NCBI GenBank assembly: GCA_001270045.2
Contig: DF970670.1
Coordinates: 106,047-170,046, forward strand
Direction: 5' to 3'
Source of the DNA: Bacteroidales bacterium 6E
GTDB lineage: Bacteria > Bacteroidota > Bacteroidia > Bacteroidales > Prolixibacteraceae
Length of the DNA: 64,000 nucleotides
Part shown: positions 36,324-46,100 of the stretch, piece after piece
Numbering within the stretch: position 1 is the first letter of the stretch
Layout of the letters: every line of letters begins with the position of its first letter
The notes under the pieces: generated by a model
The model's database searches: none
Told to the model about the DNA's origin: nothing
What the model saw: only the letters and a program-made list of their open reading frames with translations
Translations under genes and position numbers: made by a program

Positions 36324-38942
36324 ATGAAATTAACGCAACGTATCCTGATTGTTACCCTCGCCCTGTTTATCACTTCCGCCTTGTCGGCGCAGCCTAAGGA
36401 GATTGTCCTCGATAAGGGCTGGACAGCCAGGCGGGCCATGGAGCTGAAAGTCGACGGGACGGTCATCTCCTCGCCGCGGTACCAGTTTACCGGCTGGATG
36501 GAAGCGGTGGTTCCGGGGACGGTACTGACCACCCTCCTGCACAACGATGTTTTCCCCGATCCTTTTATCGGGATGAACAACGAGCTGATCCCCGACATAT
36601 ATGAAACCGGTGCGGAGTACTATACCTTCTGGTTCCATAACGGGTTTACCCTCGCCAAGCCAAAACCCGGACAGCAGGTCTGGCTTAATTTCAGGGGAAT
36701 CAATTACAGGGCCGAGATATTCCTCAACGGTCGCCGGGTCAACCACGACACCCACGAGGGGATGTTCCTCCGGCAGAAATACCTGGTCACGCCCTTCCTG
36801 AGCGAAGATGGAAACAACAGTCTGGCCGTGATTGTCCATCCGCCCGATCCTGTGGGAAATCCCAATGGCGGACAGGGGGGCGACGGTACCATTGCCCGCT
36901 CGGTGACACAGCAGTATACGCCAGGGTGGGACTGGGTGGCTCCGGTTCGCGACCGCAATACCGGCATCTGGGACAAGGTGTCGCTCGAGATCACGGGATC
37001 GGTCGACCTTCGCCATCCCTGGGTGAAAACCCGCGTACCGGGTGTACGCATTCCCGGAGGTAACCAGCAACCGGCTTTCCTGGATGTATCCGCCGAAGTG
37101 GTGAATGCCTCCGACGTGGAGAAATCGGGTGTCCTGACTGCCGAATGGGAGCGGAAGCCCTACCAGGTGCCGTTCACGCTGGCTCCTGGTGAGACAAAGA
37201 TGATCTCCTTCCCCGAGATCAGGGTCGAAAATCCACGGCTCTGGTGGCCCAATGGCATGGGTGAGCCCGAAATGTACGACATCGCCTTCAAGGTCGAGGA
37301 GAACGGTTCACTTTCCGATTATGAGATTGTCAGCGTGGGTATCCGCCAGGCCGACACCTATTTTGATGAAGAAACGGGGGGCCGGGTTTTCCAGGTCAAC
37401 GGACAAAAAGTATTTATAAAGGGGGGCAACTGGATTTCGTCGGACTTGTTGTTACGACACACGCCTGAGCGCTATGAGGCGGAAGTGAGGATGCATGCCC
37501 GCATGAACATGAACATGATCCGAATCTGGGGTGGCTCCATCACCGAGCGACCCGAATTCTATAACGCCTGCGACCGCATGGGTATCCTGGTTTGGCAAGA
37601 CCTGTGGGTGACCGGCGACTGCAACGGGCGCTGGTTTGATGCCATGAAGAAGGACTCCCAGGCCCGCCGGCAGGTATACCCCGACGACCAGTCGCTGTTC
37701 ATCGCTTCGGTGATCGACCAGGTGAAGATGCTGCGAAACCATCCCAGTCTCTACTTCTGGTGTGGCGGCAACGAGTTCCCTCCTACTCCCTACCTCAACG
37801 ACAAGTTGGCAAAAGAGATCTTCCCAACCTACGACAGGACACGATATTACCTCAACGAATCGACGGGGCCCGACCTGCTCCGGAATACCATTGGCGGTGG
37901 AGGCGACGGTCCTTACGGGATCCAGGATCCGGCCCGCTTCTTCAATACGCCTTCCTATCCTTTCAATCCCGAAATCGGCTCGGTGGGGATGCCCAACGTG
38001 GAAACCATGCGCCGCATGATGAGCGGCAGGGACCTCAATCCCCCCGTCGATGACCGTCCCAACAACGTGTGGCGCTACCATAAATTCATCGGCTACGGCG
38101 GTACCATCGAGGCATTTGGAGAGATTAAGGGAGTCGACGACTACTGCAAAAAGGCCCAGGTGGTGAACTACGAACAGTACCGCGCCCTGCAGGAAGGGTT
38201 CAACGCCAGTATGTGGAATGCCTACACCGGCATGCTGGTGTGGAAGAACCAGAATCCATGGACGGCATTGCGCGGACAATTCTACGACGTTTACCTCGAC
38301 CAGAACGGCGGATTCTACGGATATATGCATGGGGCAAGGCCGCTGCATGTCCAGCTCAACCTGAATGATACCAGTCTGTGTGTCGTGAACCAGACCCTGA
38401 AGGATGCCTCAGGAATGGTAGCCGAAGCGCATCTCTATAGCCTCCAGGGGGCACTTTTAGGCAAGGAAGTGTTCAGGATGGATGTGAGCTCCAATACCTG
38501 GAAAGTGGCCGGTAAACTGAAGCTGGAGGGCAAACCGGAGGGCTTACACTTCGTCCGTTTGCTGTTGAAAGACGCACAGGGACGGGAGGTCGACGAGAAC
38601 CTCTACTGGCTGACCAGCCGGAAGGAAGACTTCAAAGACTTGCAAAAACTGAAGCCGGCCAAACTGGAGTTGCAGGTGAAAATTACCGACAGGGGAAAAG
38701 TGGCGGTCATCCGCAACAGTGGGAGCGAGACAGCCTTTTTCACCCGCCTCAGGGTGGTGCATTCCACAACGGGTGAACTTGCCCTGCCAGTGTTCATGGA
38801 CGACAACTACCTCACCCTCTTCCCTAGCGAGGAGCGCGAGATCGGCATCACCTGGTACCCCATGCCCGGAAAGGCTGGCCCCGGCAAGCTGGTCGTGCAG
38901 GCCGAACCCTGGAGCGGACCGGTAGTGGAGGTGGAACTGTAA
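36324..38942 (+). CDS. Secreted GH2 glycosidase, beta-mannosidase/exo-glucosaminidase type
   Basis: An 872-residue exported enzyme (signal ILIVTLALFITSALSAQ) with the GH2 layout: a jelly-roll sugar-binding domain (LNFRGINYRAEIFLNGRRV), an Ig-like domain, a TIM barrel, and C-terminal beta domains. The acid/base is Glu484 in WCGGNEF, and the likely nucleophile is Glu550 in FNPEIGSVGMPN. The style of these motifs, and RIWGGSITERPEFYNACDRMGILVWQDLW, match the beta-mannosidase and exo-beta-D-glucosaminidase branch rather than beta-galactosidases. The gene follows the sugar porter by 9 nt, and a terminator follows at 39,012. Confidence 0.88.
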   Translation: MKLTQRILIVTLALFITSALSAQPKEIVLDKGWTARRAMELKVDGTVISSPRYQFTGWMEAVVPGTVLTTLLHNDVFPDPFIGMNNELIPDIYETGAEYYTFWFHNGFTLAKPKPGQQVWLNFRGINYRAEIFLNGRRVNHDTHEGMFLRQKYLVTPFLSEDGNNSLAVIVHPPDPVGNPNGGQGGDGTIARSVTQQYTPGWDWVAPVRDRNTGIWDKVSLEITGSVDLRHPWVKTRVPGVRIPGGNQQPAFLDVSAEVVNASDVEKSGVLTAEWERKPYQVPFTLAPGETKMISFPEIRVENPRLWWPNGMGEPEMYDIAFKVEENGSLSDYEIVSVGIRQADTYFDEETGGRVFQVNGQKVFIKGGNWISSDLLLRHTPERYEAEVRMHARMNMNMIRIWGGSITERPEFYNACDRMGILVWQDLWVTGDCNGRWFDAMKKDSQARRQVYPDDQSLFIASVIDQVKMLRNHPSLYFWCGGNEFPPTPYLNDKLAKEIFPTYDRTRYYLNESTGPDLLRNTIGGGGDGPYGIQDPARFFNTPSYPFNPEIGSVGMPNVETMRRMMSGRDLNPPVDDRPNNVWRYHKFIGYGGTIEAFGEIKGVDDYCKKAQVVNYEQYRALQEGFNASMWNAYTGMLVWKNQNPWTALRGQFYDVYLDQNGGFYGYMHGARPLHVQLNLNDTSLCVVNQTLKDASGMVAEAHLYSLQGALLGKEVFRMDVSSNTWKVAGKLKLEGKPEGLHFVRLLLKDAQGREVDENLYWLTSRKEDFKDLQKLKPAKLELQVKITDRGKVAVIRNSGSETAFFTRLRVVHSTTGELALPVFMDDNYLTLFPSEEREIGITWYPMPGKAGPGKLVVQAEPWSGPVVEVEL

Positions 38943-39011
38943 ACAATACGCCTGTTCATTCCGGTTGAACCGGAAATGACGCATGGAATTGATTATTCAT
39001 GATGATGGAAG

Positions 39012-39044
39012 AATATCCTTTCCCCCGGGGGGAGGGATATTTTT
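39012..39044. terminator. Terminator between convergent genes
   Basis: AATATCC...CCCCC pairs with GGGGG...GGATATT and is followed by a T run on the + strand. It lies between the GH2 gene (+) and the SMR exporter gene (-), so it may serve both. The minus-strand T run is weaker. Confidence 0.7.
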
Positions 39045-39371
39045 CTAATGTGAAACCATCTTCAATCCGATCAGTGAGGCAATCAGGGTCGTAATAAAAA
39101 ACAGTCGCCAGAAGTCGGCCGGTTCCTTGAAGAACAGGATGCCCAGAATGACCGTCCCCACCGCCCCGATGCCGGTCCACACCGCATAGGCCGTGCCGAT
39201 GGGAAGGCTTTGCGATGCCTTGACCAACAGGATCATGCTGATGGCCAGGCTCACCAGAAATCCTCCGTACCACCAGGCGGCAGCCACTCCTTCGGCCTCT
39301 TTGGCCTTCCCCAGACAAAAAGCGAATCCTGTTTCAAACAATCCGGCAATGATGATGATAATCCAGTTCAT
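39045..39371 (-). CDS. SMR-family exporter, Gdx/SugE-like
   Basis: A 108-residue small multidrug resistance protein with four predicted membrane helices. The essential acidic residue is Glu13 (AGLFETGFA). PIGTAYAVWTGIGAVG and the surrounding helix closely resemble the SugE/Gdx branch, whose characterised members export guanidinium. I looked for a ykkC-type guanidine riboswitch in the upstream DNA (39,372-39,595) and saw none. The gene stands alone on the minus strand between two plus-strand units and has no evident link to glycan use. Confidence 0.85.
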   Translation of the reverse strand: MNWIIIIIAGLFETGFAFCLGKAKEAEGVAAAWWYGGFLVSLAISMILLVKASQSLPIGTAYAVWTGIGAVGTVILGILFFKEPADFWRLFFITTLIASLIGLKMVSH

Positions 39372-39550
39372 GTCGTGTTCTTTTTAAATGGCATAACCCG
39401 AAATTCCTCCCAGTGTTCAATTGGGGGGCGATGCAAAAAAAGTGAATTTTAAATAAGGGATTGTCTGTTTTCCATCTAGCTTCTATCTTTTATGTTTTTT
39501 CCATCTGTTATGTCGTACATAAGTGGATGATCTTCCTTATTTTTGTCATC

Positions 39551-39583
39551 TTTGAAATCCTTTCCTGATTTCAACTATTTTTA
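39551..39583 (+). promoter_or_regulatory. Possible promoter for the sulfatase unit
   Basis: TTTG at 39551-39554 and TATTTTTA at 39576-39583 are separated by 21 bp. The second box differs from TAnnTTTG only in its last base. The 290-bp gap around it holds no other recognisable feature. Confidence 0.3.
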
Positions 39584-39664
39584 TGGAAGCCTGAGTTGAT
39601 GGCAGGAAGAAGCATTGCCACCGGAATGGCTGACCTTTCAAGTTATGGCAGTAAATTTCAGACA

Positions 39665-41218
39665 ATGATAAACCCAATGAGATCTACAAAGAACGTGGCA
39701 AAGGCACTGGCCATGACGACCACCCTGGCTGCGATGGGTTGCGCCCCCGAGCCGGAGGTGAAGCAGCCGAACATCATCCTCTTCCTGGTCGATGACATGG
39801 GCTGGCAGGATACCTCGGTGCCGTTCTGGACGGAGAAGACCCCTTTCAACGAGCGCTACCGTACACCAAACATGGAACGGCTGGCCGCCCAGGGTGTCAA
39901 ATTCACCCAGGCGTATGCCAACAGTGTCTGCTCCCCAACCCGTACCAGTCTCATGACGGGCATGAACGCTGCCCGGCACCGGGTGACCAACTGGACGCTC
40001 AACCGCAACCAGACCACCGATTCACCCGATGAGGTGCTCGAACTGCCAGTCTGGAATGCCAACGGTCTGCAACCGGTCGACTCCATCGAAAACGGCCTCC
40101 ATGCCACTACGCTGCCCCAGTTGCTCCGGGAGAACGGTTACTTTACCATACACTGCGGAAAGGCGCACTGGGGGGCCTACGATACCCCTGGTGCCGATCC
40201 CCTCAACCTGGGCTTCGACGTCAATATCGCCGGTCATGCGGCGGGCGGACTGGGGAGTTACCTGGGGGAAAAGAATTTCGGGAATGCCGAAAAGGGGGTG
40301 GTCACCCGTCCCTGGGGTGTCCCCGGCCTCGATAAGTACCACGGCGACTCCATCTTCATCACTGAGGCACTGACCCGCGAGGCCATCGCTGCCCTCGACC
40401 AGTCCCGCGAATCGGGGAAGCCATTCTACCTTTATATGTCGCACTATGCGGTGCATGTCCCCATGGAACCGGATGCCCGCTTTATCGATCGATACCGCGA
40501 AATGGGCCTTCCGGAATCGGAAGCCCGGTATGCCTCTATGGTCGAGGGGATGGACAAGAGTCTGGGCGACCTGATGGATTACCTCGATGACAAGGATATC
40601 GCCGACAATACGGTCGTGATTTTCATGTCGGATAACGGCGGTCTCAGTGCTGCCGGACGGGGAGGCGAACCGCATACCCATAACTGGCCGCTCCGGAGCG
40701 GAAAGGGCTCGGCATACGAAGGCGGCATCCGCGAACCCATGATCGTGAAGTGGCCGGGAACGGCTGCCCCGGGAACGGAATGTGGCGAGTACCTGATCAT
40801 CGAGGATTTCTTCCCGACCATCCTCGAAATGGCCGGCGTCAAATCCTATGAAACGGTGCAGACGGTCGACGGGGTCAGCTTTATGCCTCTGCTCACCAAT
40901 CAGGCACCGGCATCGCCCGACCGCGACCTCTACTGGCATTTCCCCAACAAATGGGGCTCTTCGGGTCCGGGCATCGGGACCACCAGCTCCATCCGCAGTG
41001 GCGACTGGAAGTTGGTGTACTGGTATAAGGACCAGTCGTTCGAGCTTTACAACATCACCAACGACATTGGCGAAACCGACAACCGGGCCGAAAGTGAACC
41101 GGAAAAGGTGAAGGAAATGGCCGTAAAACTGGGCACTTATTTACGCAGCGTCGGGGCCGACCGTCCCTCGCTGAAAGCCACCGGACTGCCGGTTCCGTGG
41201 CCCGATGAGGCAATTTGA
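39665..41218 (+). CDS. Type I sulfatase (S1 family), lipoprotein
   Basis: A formylglycine-dependent sulfatase of about 517 residues. The frame is open from 39596; the ATG at 39665 (or the one at 39677) is preferred because it leads into a lipoprotein signal ending LAAMGC. Sulfatase landmarks are ILFLVDDMGWQD (metal ligands), CSPTRTSLMTG with Cys89 as the residue converted to formylglycine, GKAHWG, HYAVHVP, FMSDNGG and the lysine in LRSGKGSAYEGG. It should remove sulfate esters from a glycan at the surface or in the periplasm. No canonical maturase is seen in the window; the FGE-like domains at 26,300 and 29,136 lack the needed cysteines. Confidence 0.9.
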   Translation: MINPMRSTKNVAKALAMTTTLAAMGCAPEPEVKQPNIILFLVDDMGWQDTSVPFWTEKTPFNERYRTPNMERLAAQGVKFTQAYANSVCSPTRTSLMTGMNAARHRVTNWTLNRNQTTDSPDEVLELPVWNANGLQPVDSIENGLHATTLPQLLRENGYFTIHCGKAHWGAYDTPGADPLNLGFDVNIAGHAAGGLGSYLGEKNFGNAEKGVVTRPWGVPGLDKYHGDSIFITEALTREAIAALDQSRESGKPFYLYMSHYAVHVPMEPDARFIDRYREMGLPESEARYASMVEGMDKSLGDLMDYLDDKDIADNTVVIFMSDNGGLSAAGRGGEPHTHNWPLRSGKGSAYEGGIREPMIVKWPGTAAPGTECGEYLIIEDFFPTILEMAGVKSYETVQTVDGVSFMPLLTNQAPASPDRDLYWHFPNKWGSSGPGIGTTSSIRSGDWKLVYWYKDQSFELYNITNDIGETDNRAESEPEKVKEMAVKLGTYLRSVGADRPSLKATGLPVPWPDEAI

Positions 41219-41248
41219 TTCGTAAAACAAACACAAAACAATAAGAAT

Positions 41249-42820
41249 ATGAAGAACAGTATCTGGTCGGTGGGAATGGCGCTCCTGGCAATGGCTTCGT
41301 GCCAACCGGGACCCGAAAAGGCCGCCACCCCGCCCAACATCATTTTTATCATGAGCGACGACCATGCCTACCAGGCCATCAGTGCCTACGGACATGGACT
41401 GAACCGGACGCCCAACATCGACCGACTGGCCAGTGAGGGTGTCATGTTCAACCGCTCGTTCGTCACTAACAGCATCTGCGCCCCCAGCAGGGCCACCATG
41501 CTCACCGGAAAGTACAACCACCTGAACGGGAAGGTCGACAACATCAACGATTTCGACTGGAACCAGGCCAACTTTGCCAAAGTGCTGCAGGGCCACGGCT
41601 ACCAGACGGCCCTGATCGGCAAGATCCACCTCGACGGGGCACCGCAGGGCTTCGACTACTGGAATGTGTTGCCCGGACAGGGTGAATACTATAACCCCGA
41701 CTTCATCGAGATGGGCGAGCGAAAGCGCTTTCCGGGGTATGTCACCGAGCTGACCACGGAGTTTGCGCTCGACTGGCTGAAGAACAAGCGTGACCAGACC
41801 AAGCCGTTCCTGTTGCTATACCACCAGAAGGCTCCGCACCGCAACTGGCAGCCTTCGCCCAAATACCTCAACCTGTTCGACGACAAAACCTTCGATCCGC
41901 CGGCCAATTTCTTCGATACCTACGAAGGACGGGGCAGGGCGGCCCGTGAACAGGAAATGGAAATTTATGGTCACGCCCGCTGGGGCTGGGACTTCAAACT
42001 GCTGGCCGACCCGAATGGCGACAGCACCATGTTCAGGGGTTCGCTCCGCCGCATGGACGAGCAGCAGCGTGCCCTCTGGATGGATGCCTACGAACAGGAG
42101 AACCAAGACTTCCTGAAAGCCAACCTCACAGGCAAGGAACTGGCGCTCTGGAAATACAACCGCTACATCAAGGATTACCTCCGCACCATACAGTCGGTCG
42201 ACGATGGCGTGGGCGAACTGCTCGATTACCTTGATGCCAACGGACTGGCCGAAAATACCATTGTGGTGTATACCTCCGACCAGGGTTTCTACCTGGGAGA
42301 GCATGGCTGGTTCGACAAGCGCTTCATGTACGAGGAGTCATTCCGCACACCCCTGCTCATCCGCTATCCGAAGGAGATCAAGCCGGGATCGGTCAACAGC
42401 GACTTGGTCATGAACATCGATTATGCCCCTACCTTCCTTGATTATGCGGGCGTTGAAGTGCCTGCCGACATGCAGGGCGAATCGTTCCGCAAACTGGTCA
42501 GTGGCGAAGAGGTCGAATGGCGCGATGCCGTGTACTATCACTACTACGAATTCCCGGGCGAACATGCCGTGAAACGCCACTAAGGGGTGCGCACCGACCG
42601 CTATAAGCTGATCCATTTCTATTACGACATCGACGAGTGGGAACTCTACGACCTCGAAAAGGACCCGTCGGAAATGACCAGCGTATACGGAAATCCGGAG
42701 TACGCCGATGTTCAGGCGCAGCTCCACAAACGCCTCGAAGAGCTCAGGGCGCAGTATGGCGACAGCGACGAGCTGCAGCAGCAGTACCTCGAGACCTACC
42801 TCGAAAGAATGAAAAAATAA
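41249..42820 (+). pseudogene. Type I sulfatase interrupted by one in-frame TAA
   Basis: The sulfatase frame runs from the ATG at 41249 (lipobox MASC) through MSDDHAYQAISAYG, CAPSRATMLTG (Cys77 for formylglycine), GKIHLDG, HQKAPHRNW and DQGFYLGEHGWFDKRFMYEESFRTPLL. At codon 445 (42581-42583) a TAA interrupts it after EHAVKRH. The same frame continues without any shift through [15 protein letters not shown] and [15 protein letters not shown] to a stop at 42820, giving the normal C-terminal subdomain. From other sulfatases a Tyr codon is expected at this site (HYGVRT), so one base change explains the break. The catalytic part is intact, but the C-terminal substrate-side part would be lost. It resembles GlcNAc-6-sulfatase-type enzymes. 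A sequencing error remains possible. Confidence 0.85.
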
Positions 42821-42841
42821 GGAACCTGTTTTATACGGAAG

Positions 42842-42866
42842 GAGTCGGCCATCAGCCGGCTCTTTT
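42842..42866 (+). terminator. Terminator after the broken sulfatase
   Basis: An 8-bp stem (GAGTCGGC with GCCGGCTC, one wobble) and a CATCA loop are followed by TTTT. Confidence 0.7.
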
Positions 42867-42922
42867 CATTTAAAATTATTCAGTATCTTTTCCGGACTGT
42901 TACAACAACTAAACTTTGAACC

Positions 42923-44620
42923 ATGCATACCATCCGTAAAACCTTGTCGCTGACCTTTCTGCTCGGCTTCTTCCTTTCCTTGCATACCCATGCCCAACCC
43001 CAAATTTCCACCTACGACCTGGTCGTCTATGGCGGCACCTCTGCAGGGATTTCGGCGGCCATCGAGGCATCCCGGCTGGGGAAATCGGTGGTGCTCATCG
43101 AGCCGACCGGCAGGGTGGGCGGACTGACAACCGGTGGGTTGGGGCAGACCGACATCGGGAACAAGATGGTGGTGGGGGGTATCTCCCGCGAGTTCTACCA
43201 GGGGATCAAACAATATTACGAGAATCCCGACAACTGGAAATGGCAGAAGCGCTCGGAGTACAAGGACGGCGGACAAACCCGCACCGAGTCGGGCGAGGAT
43301 GCCATGTGGACCTTCGAGCCATCGGCGGCATTGAAGGTGTACCACGACATGCTGGCAAAGGAGAAAATCACCCTGGTATACCACCAGCGCCTCAACCGGG
43401 AGACCGGCGTGAAGCTCGACGGCAAACGGATCGTGGAAATCACCATGGAAACAGGACAGAAGTATGCAGGCCGGATGTTCGTGGATGCCACCTACGAGGG
43501 CGACCTCATGGCCGCGGCCGGGGTGAGCTATACCGTCGGGAGGGAGGCCAACAGCCAGTATGGCGAGTCGCTCAACGGGGTGCAGGCCAACCGCATCGGC
43601 ATCACCCTCAGCGGCACGGTCTCGCACAACGGCTATAACCACAATTTTGTCGAACGGGTCGATCCCTACATCCGCAAGGGGGACCCCGCAAGCGGACTGC
43701 TGCCGTTCATCACCGAAGGAGGGCGGCCGGGTATCGACGGCTCTGGCAACAAGGGGCTGCAGGCCTATTGCTTCCGGATGACGCTGACCGACCATCCCGA
43801 CAACCGCATCCCTTTCCAAAAACCCGAAGGGTACAACGAACTGGAGTATGAACTGCTGTTCCGGAATTACGAGGACGGGTACGACCGTGTCCCCTGGATC
43901 AACTCCGACATGCCCAACCGCAAGACCGACACCAACAACCGCGACGGCTTCTCGACCGACTTCATCGGGCAGAATTATGCCTATCCCGAGGCATCTTACG
44001 CCGAAAGGGAACAAATCGTGGAGCGTCACCGGCAATACCAGCAGGGACTGATGTGGTCGCTGGCCAACCATCCGCGTATTCCCGACAACATCCGCAGGGA
44101 GGTTTCCCGCTGGGGTACCTGTCGCGACGAATATGAACGCGAAGACGGCTGGCAGCAGCAACTCTACATCCGCGAAGCCCGCCGTATGGTCAGCGGTTAC
44201 GTGATGACCCAGAAGAACTGCGAGGGCAGTGAAGTGGTGACCGACCCGGTGGGGATGGCGGCCTATACCATGGATTCGCACAATGTGCAGCGCTACGTCG
44301 ACGCCAACGGATACGTCAAGAACGAGGGGAACGTCGAGGCCCATGGCTTCCCGCCCTACCCGGTCAGCTATCGCTCCATCGTCCCGAAGAAAGGCGAGTG
44401 CGATAATTTGCTGGTCCCGGTGTGCGTCAGCTCCACCCATATCGCCTTCGGCTCCATCCGCATGGAACCGGTGTTCATGGTACTCGGACAATCAGCGGCA
44501 GTGGCGGCTGCCCTGGCCATCGACATGGAGGTGGCGGTGCAGGAAGTGCCTTACGAATCGCTGAAAGGCCGCCTGCTCGAAAAAGGGCAGGTGCTGACCC
44601 TCGAGAATGCCATCCGGTAG
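42923..44620 (+). CDS. Secreted FAD-dependent oxidoreductase
   Basis: A 565-residue exported flavoprotein (signal [18 protein letters not shown]). The dinucleotide-binding motif is near the start of the mature protein ([30 protein letters not shown]), followed by [12 protein letters not shown], and the C-terminal end shows [19 protein letters not shown]. This is the FAD_oxidored (PF12831) type that recurs in Bacteroidota and Planctomycetota glycan-degradation loci; its substrate is generally unknown. It begins after a terminator and 54 nt before the YhcH-like gene. An oxidised sugar or glycan end is a reasonable but unproven substrate. Confidence 0.85.
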   Translation: MHTIRKTLSLTFLLGFFLSLHTHAQPQISTYDLVVYGGTSAGISAAIEASRLGKSVVLIEPTGRVGGLTTGGLGQTDIGNKMVVGGISREFYQGIKQYYENPDNWKWQKRSEYKDGGQTRTESGEDAMWTFEPSAALKVYHDMLAKEKITLVYHQRLNRETGVKLDGKRIVEITMETGQKYAGRMFVDATYEGDLMAAAGVSYTVGREANSQYGESLNGVQANRIGITLSGTVSHNGYNHNFVERVDPYIRKGDPASGLLPFITEGGRPGIDGSGNKGLQAYCFRMTLTDHPDNRIPFQKPEGYNELEYELLFRNYEDGYDRVPWINSDMPNRKTDTNNRDGFSTDFIGQNYAYPEASYAEREQIVERHRQYQQGLMWSLANHPRIPDNIRREVSRWGTCRDEYEREDGWQQQLYIREARRMVSGYVMTQKNCEGSEVVTDPVGMAAYTMDSHNVQRYVDANGYVKNEGNVEAHGFPPYPVSYRSIVPKKGECDNLLVPVCVSSTHIAFGSIRMEPVFMVLGQSAAVAAALAIDMEVAVQEVPYESLKGRLLEKGQVLTLENAIR

Positions 44621-44674
44621 GGTAAAATTGCTATTTTCGCGCCATCAAACAAACAAGGCAAAACAAATCCCGAT

Positions 44675-45226
44675 ATGGAAAACAGGAAACAGGGAATGGA
44701 CACTCCCGAACATTTACAACAGTGGTTCGGGGGCGGCGAATGGAAGATGGGCTGGAGTGCCATGCCCGATGCCTCGGTCGACCCCATCGCATTGTCGGCA
44801 CACTTTCACCGGAACCCCGAACGCTGGGAGCAAGCCTTCCGGTTTCTGGCCACCACCGACCTGATGGCCCTGCCGAAGGGCAGGCATGAACTCGATGGCA
44901 CCGACCTGTACGCCAGTGTCGACGAATACCTGTCACGCGAGCCCGAAGATTGCCGTCTGGAAGCCCATCGCAGGTATGCCGATATCCAGTACGTGATTGC
45001 CGGACAGGAGCAGATCGGCATCACCCCGCTTGCCGACACCGTGGAAGCCACCCCATACCACCACGACAACGACATCCTCTTCCTCGACGGCGAAGTCAGC
45101 CAATATGGCCAGGCCATTCCCGGAAAATTCTTTGTCTTTTTCCCCGAAAATGCCCATATGCCCTGCCTCAAATCAGGCGAACGGTCGCAGGTAAAAAAGG
45201 TGGTGGTAAAGGTGAGGATTGGGTGA
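44675..45226 (+). CDS. YhcH/YjgK/YiaL (DUF386) family protein
   Basis: A 183-residue cytosolic cupin-like protein. The family core is visible: EAHRRYADIQYVIAGQEQIG, then FLDGEVSQYGQAIPGKFFVFFPENAHMPCL, with metal-binding His and Glu residues of the beta-barrel. Relatives include EbgC and YiaL and are linked to sugar anomerisation or uronate and sialate metabolism. It follows the secreted FAD oxidoreductase by 54 nt, so the pair may handle the same released sugar. An N-terminal extension of about 30 residues precedes the family core. Confidence 0.85.
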   Translation: MENRKQGMDTPEHLQQWFGGGEWKMGWSAMPDASVDPIALSAHFHRNPERWEQAFRFLATTDLMALPKGRHELDGTDLYASVDEYLSREPEDCRLEAHRRYADIQYVIAGQEQIGITPLADTVEATPYHHDNDILFLDGEVSQYGQAIPGKFFVFFPENAHMPCLKSGERSQVKKVVVKVRIG

Positions 45227-45347
45227 AAGGGGGGCAAGTTTGCCCAAAGGATGAGTCTTTGTTGGGGTGAATCAATCCTGAAATGTCATTCTGATGTCAC
45301 GGTTTTGATAAGGTTTTTTGTTTACCTTCGCCCAAACGCCCAACTGA

Positions 45348-45929
45348 TTGAAACCTGATATAAACGATAAAGCTTATGTGGAAGCGCTCCAAAAAGGGGA
45401 TGCCAGCGCTTTCGACCGGTTGTTCGGAAAATACTCCGGAAGGCTTTATGCGTTTGGGTTGAAATACCTGCGATCGAAGGAGGATGCCGAGGGGCTGGTG
45501 CAGACCGTCTTCCTGAAGGTATGGGATAACCGGCTGCAATTGAGGAACGACACCTCCTTCCAGTCGTACCTCTTTACCATTGCCTATAATGACCTGTGCA
45601 ACATCTTCCGGAAGCGATCTACCGAGCGGATGTTCAAGGAGAAGCTGGCCCTGGAGTTTTCGGGCATGGAGAATGCAGATACCCGCACAGAATTCAAATC
45701 CATCCTCGAAAGGGTGGATGCCATCATCGAACAGCTCCCCGATACCCAGCGGGTGGTGTTTCGCAAGAGCCGTTTCGAGGGAATGACCACGAAGGAGATT
45801 GCCGCCGAACTCCATCTCTCGCCCGGCACGGTCGACAACTATATCTCCGCAGCACTGAAATTCATCCGCACCCGGATGGAGAAAGAAAACATGGCCCTCC
45901 TGCTGTTCGGCAGTTTATGGATTTTTTGA
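45348..45929 (+). CDS. ECF-type RNA polymerase sigma factor (third locus)
   Basis: A 193-residue ECF sigma factor. Region 2 is at about 15-70 (FDRLFGKYSGRLYAFGLKYL, then LVQTVFLKVWDNR), and region 4 at about 120-175 (LPDTQRVVFRKSRFEGMTTKEIAAELHLSPGTVDNYISAALK). No ATG is available in the right place, so the TTG at 45348 is taken as start; the next in-frame ATG lies far inside region 2. A possible -7 box, TACCTTCG, lies at 45323-45330 but its upstream box is poorly spaced. It precedes the FecR gene by 171 bp and should activate the SusC/D genes that follow. Confidence 0.92.
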   Translation: MKPDINDKAYVEALQKGDASAFDRLFGKYSGRLYAFGLKYLRSKEDAEGLVQTVFLKVWDNRLQLRNDTSFQSYLFTIAYNDLCNIFRKRSTERMFKEKLALEFSGMENADTRTEFKSILERVDAIIEQLPDTQRVVFRKSRFEGMTTKEIAAELHLSPGTVDNYISAALKFIRTRMEKENMALLLFGSLWIF

Positions 45930-46100
45930 TGCAGTCTTCAATGCATTGATATACAGATCTATGCATGTAAACATCAGGTCTGGATACCGGGATTTTCCAA
46001 TATACTTTAAAAAAGTTGCCTTTTTCATGTGAGATTCAGCTGGCTCGTGTGTATTACTGTGTGTAGGAAAGATGAAATCCCTTTCCGTTGAACGACGACA

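Noticed and set aside
37452-38348. 298-codon minus-strand frame, with similar ones at 40022-40939 and 36330-37070
   Set aside because: Antisense shadows of the GH2 and sulfatase genes, with His/Val-rich composition typical of reverse-complement reading.
39372-39595. Guanidine (ykkC-type) riboswitch before the SMR exporter
   Set aside because: No paired ACG-containing stem-loops or ykkC-like core seen on the minus strand.
42866-44491. 541-codon open frame on the minus strand
   Set aside because: Antisense to the FAD oxidoreductase; the high G+C third positions of that gene create it. No recognisable motif.
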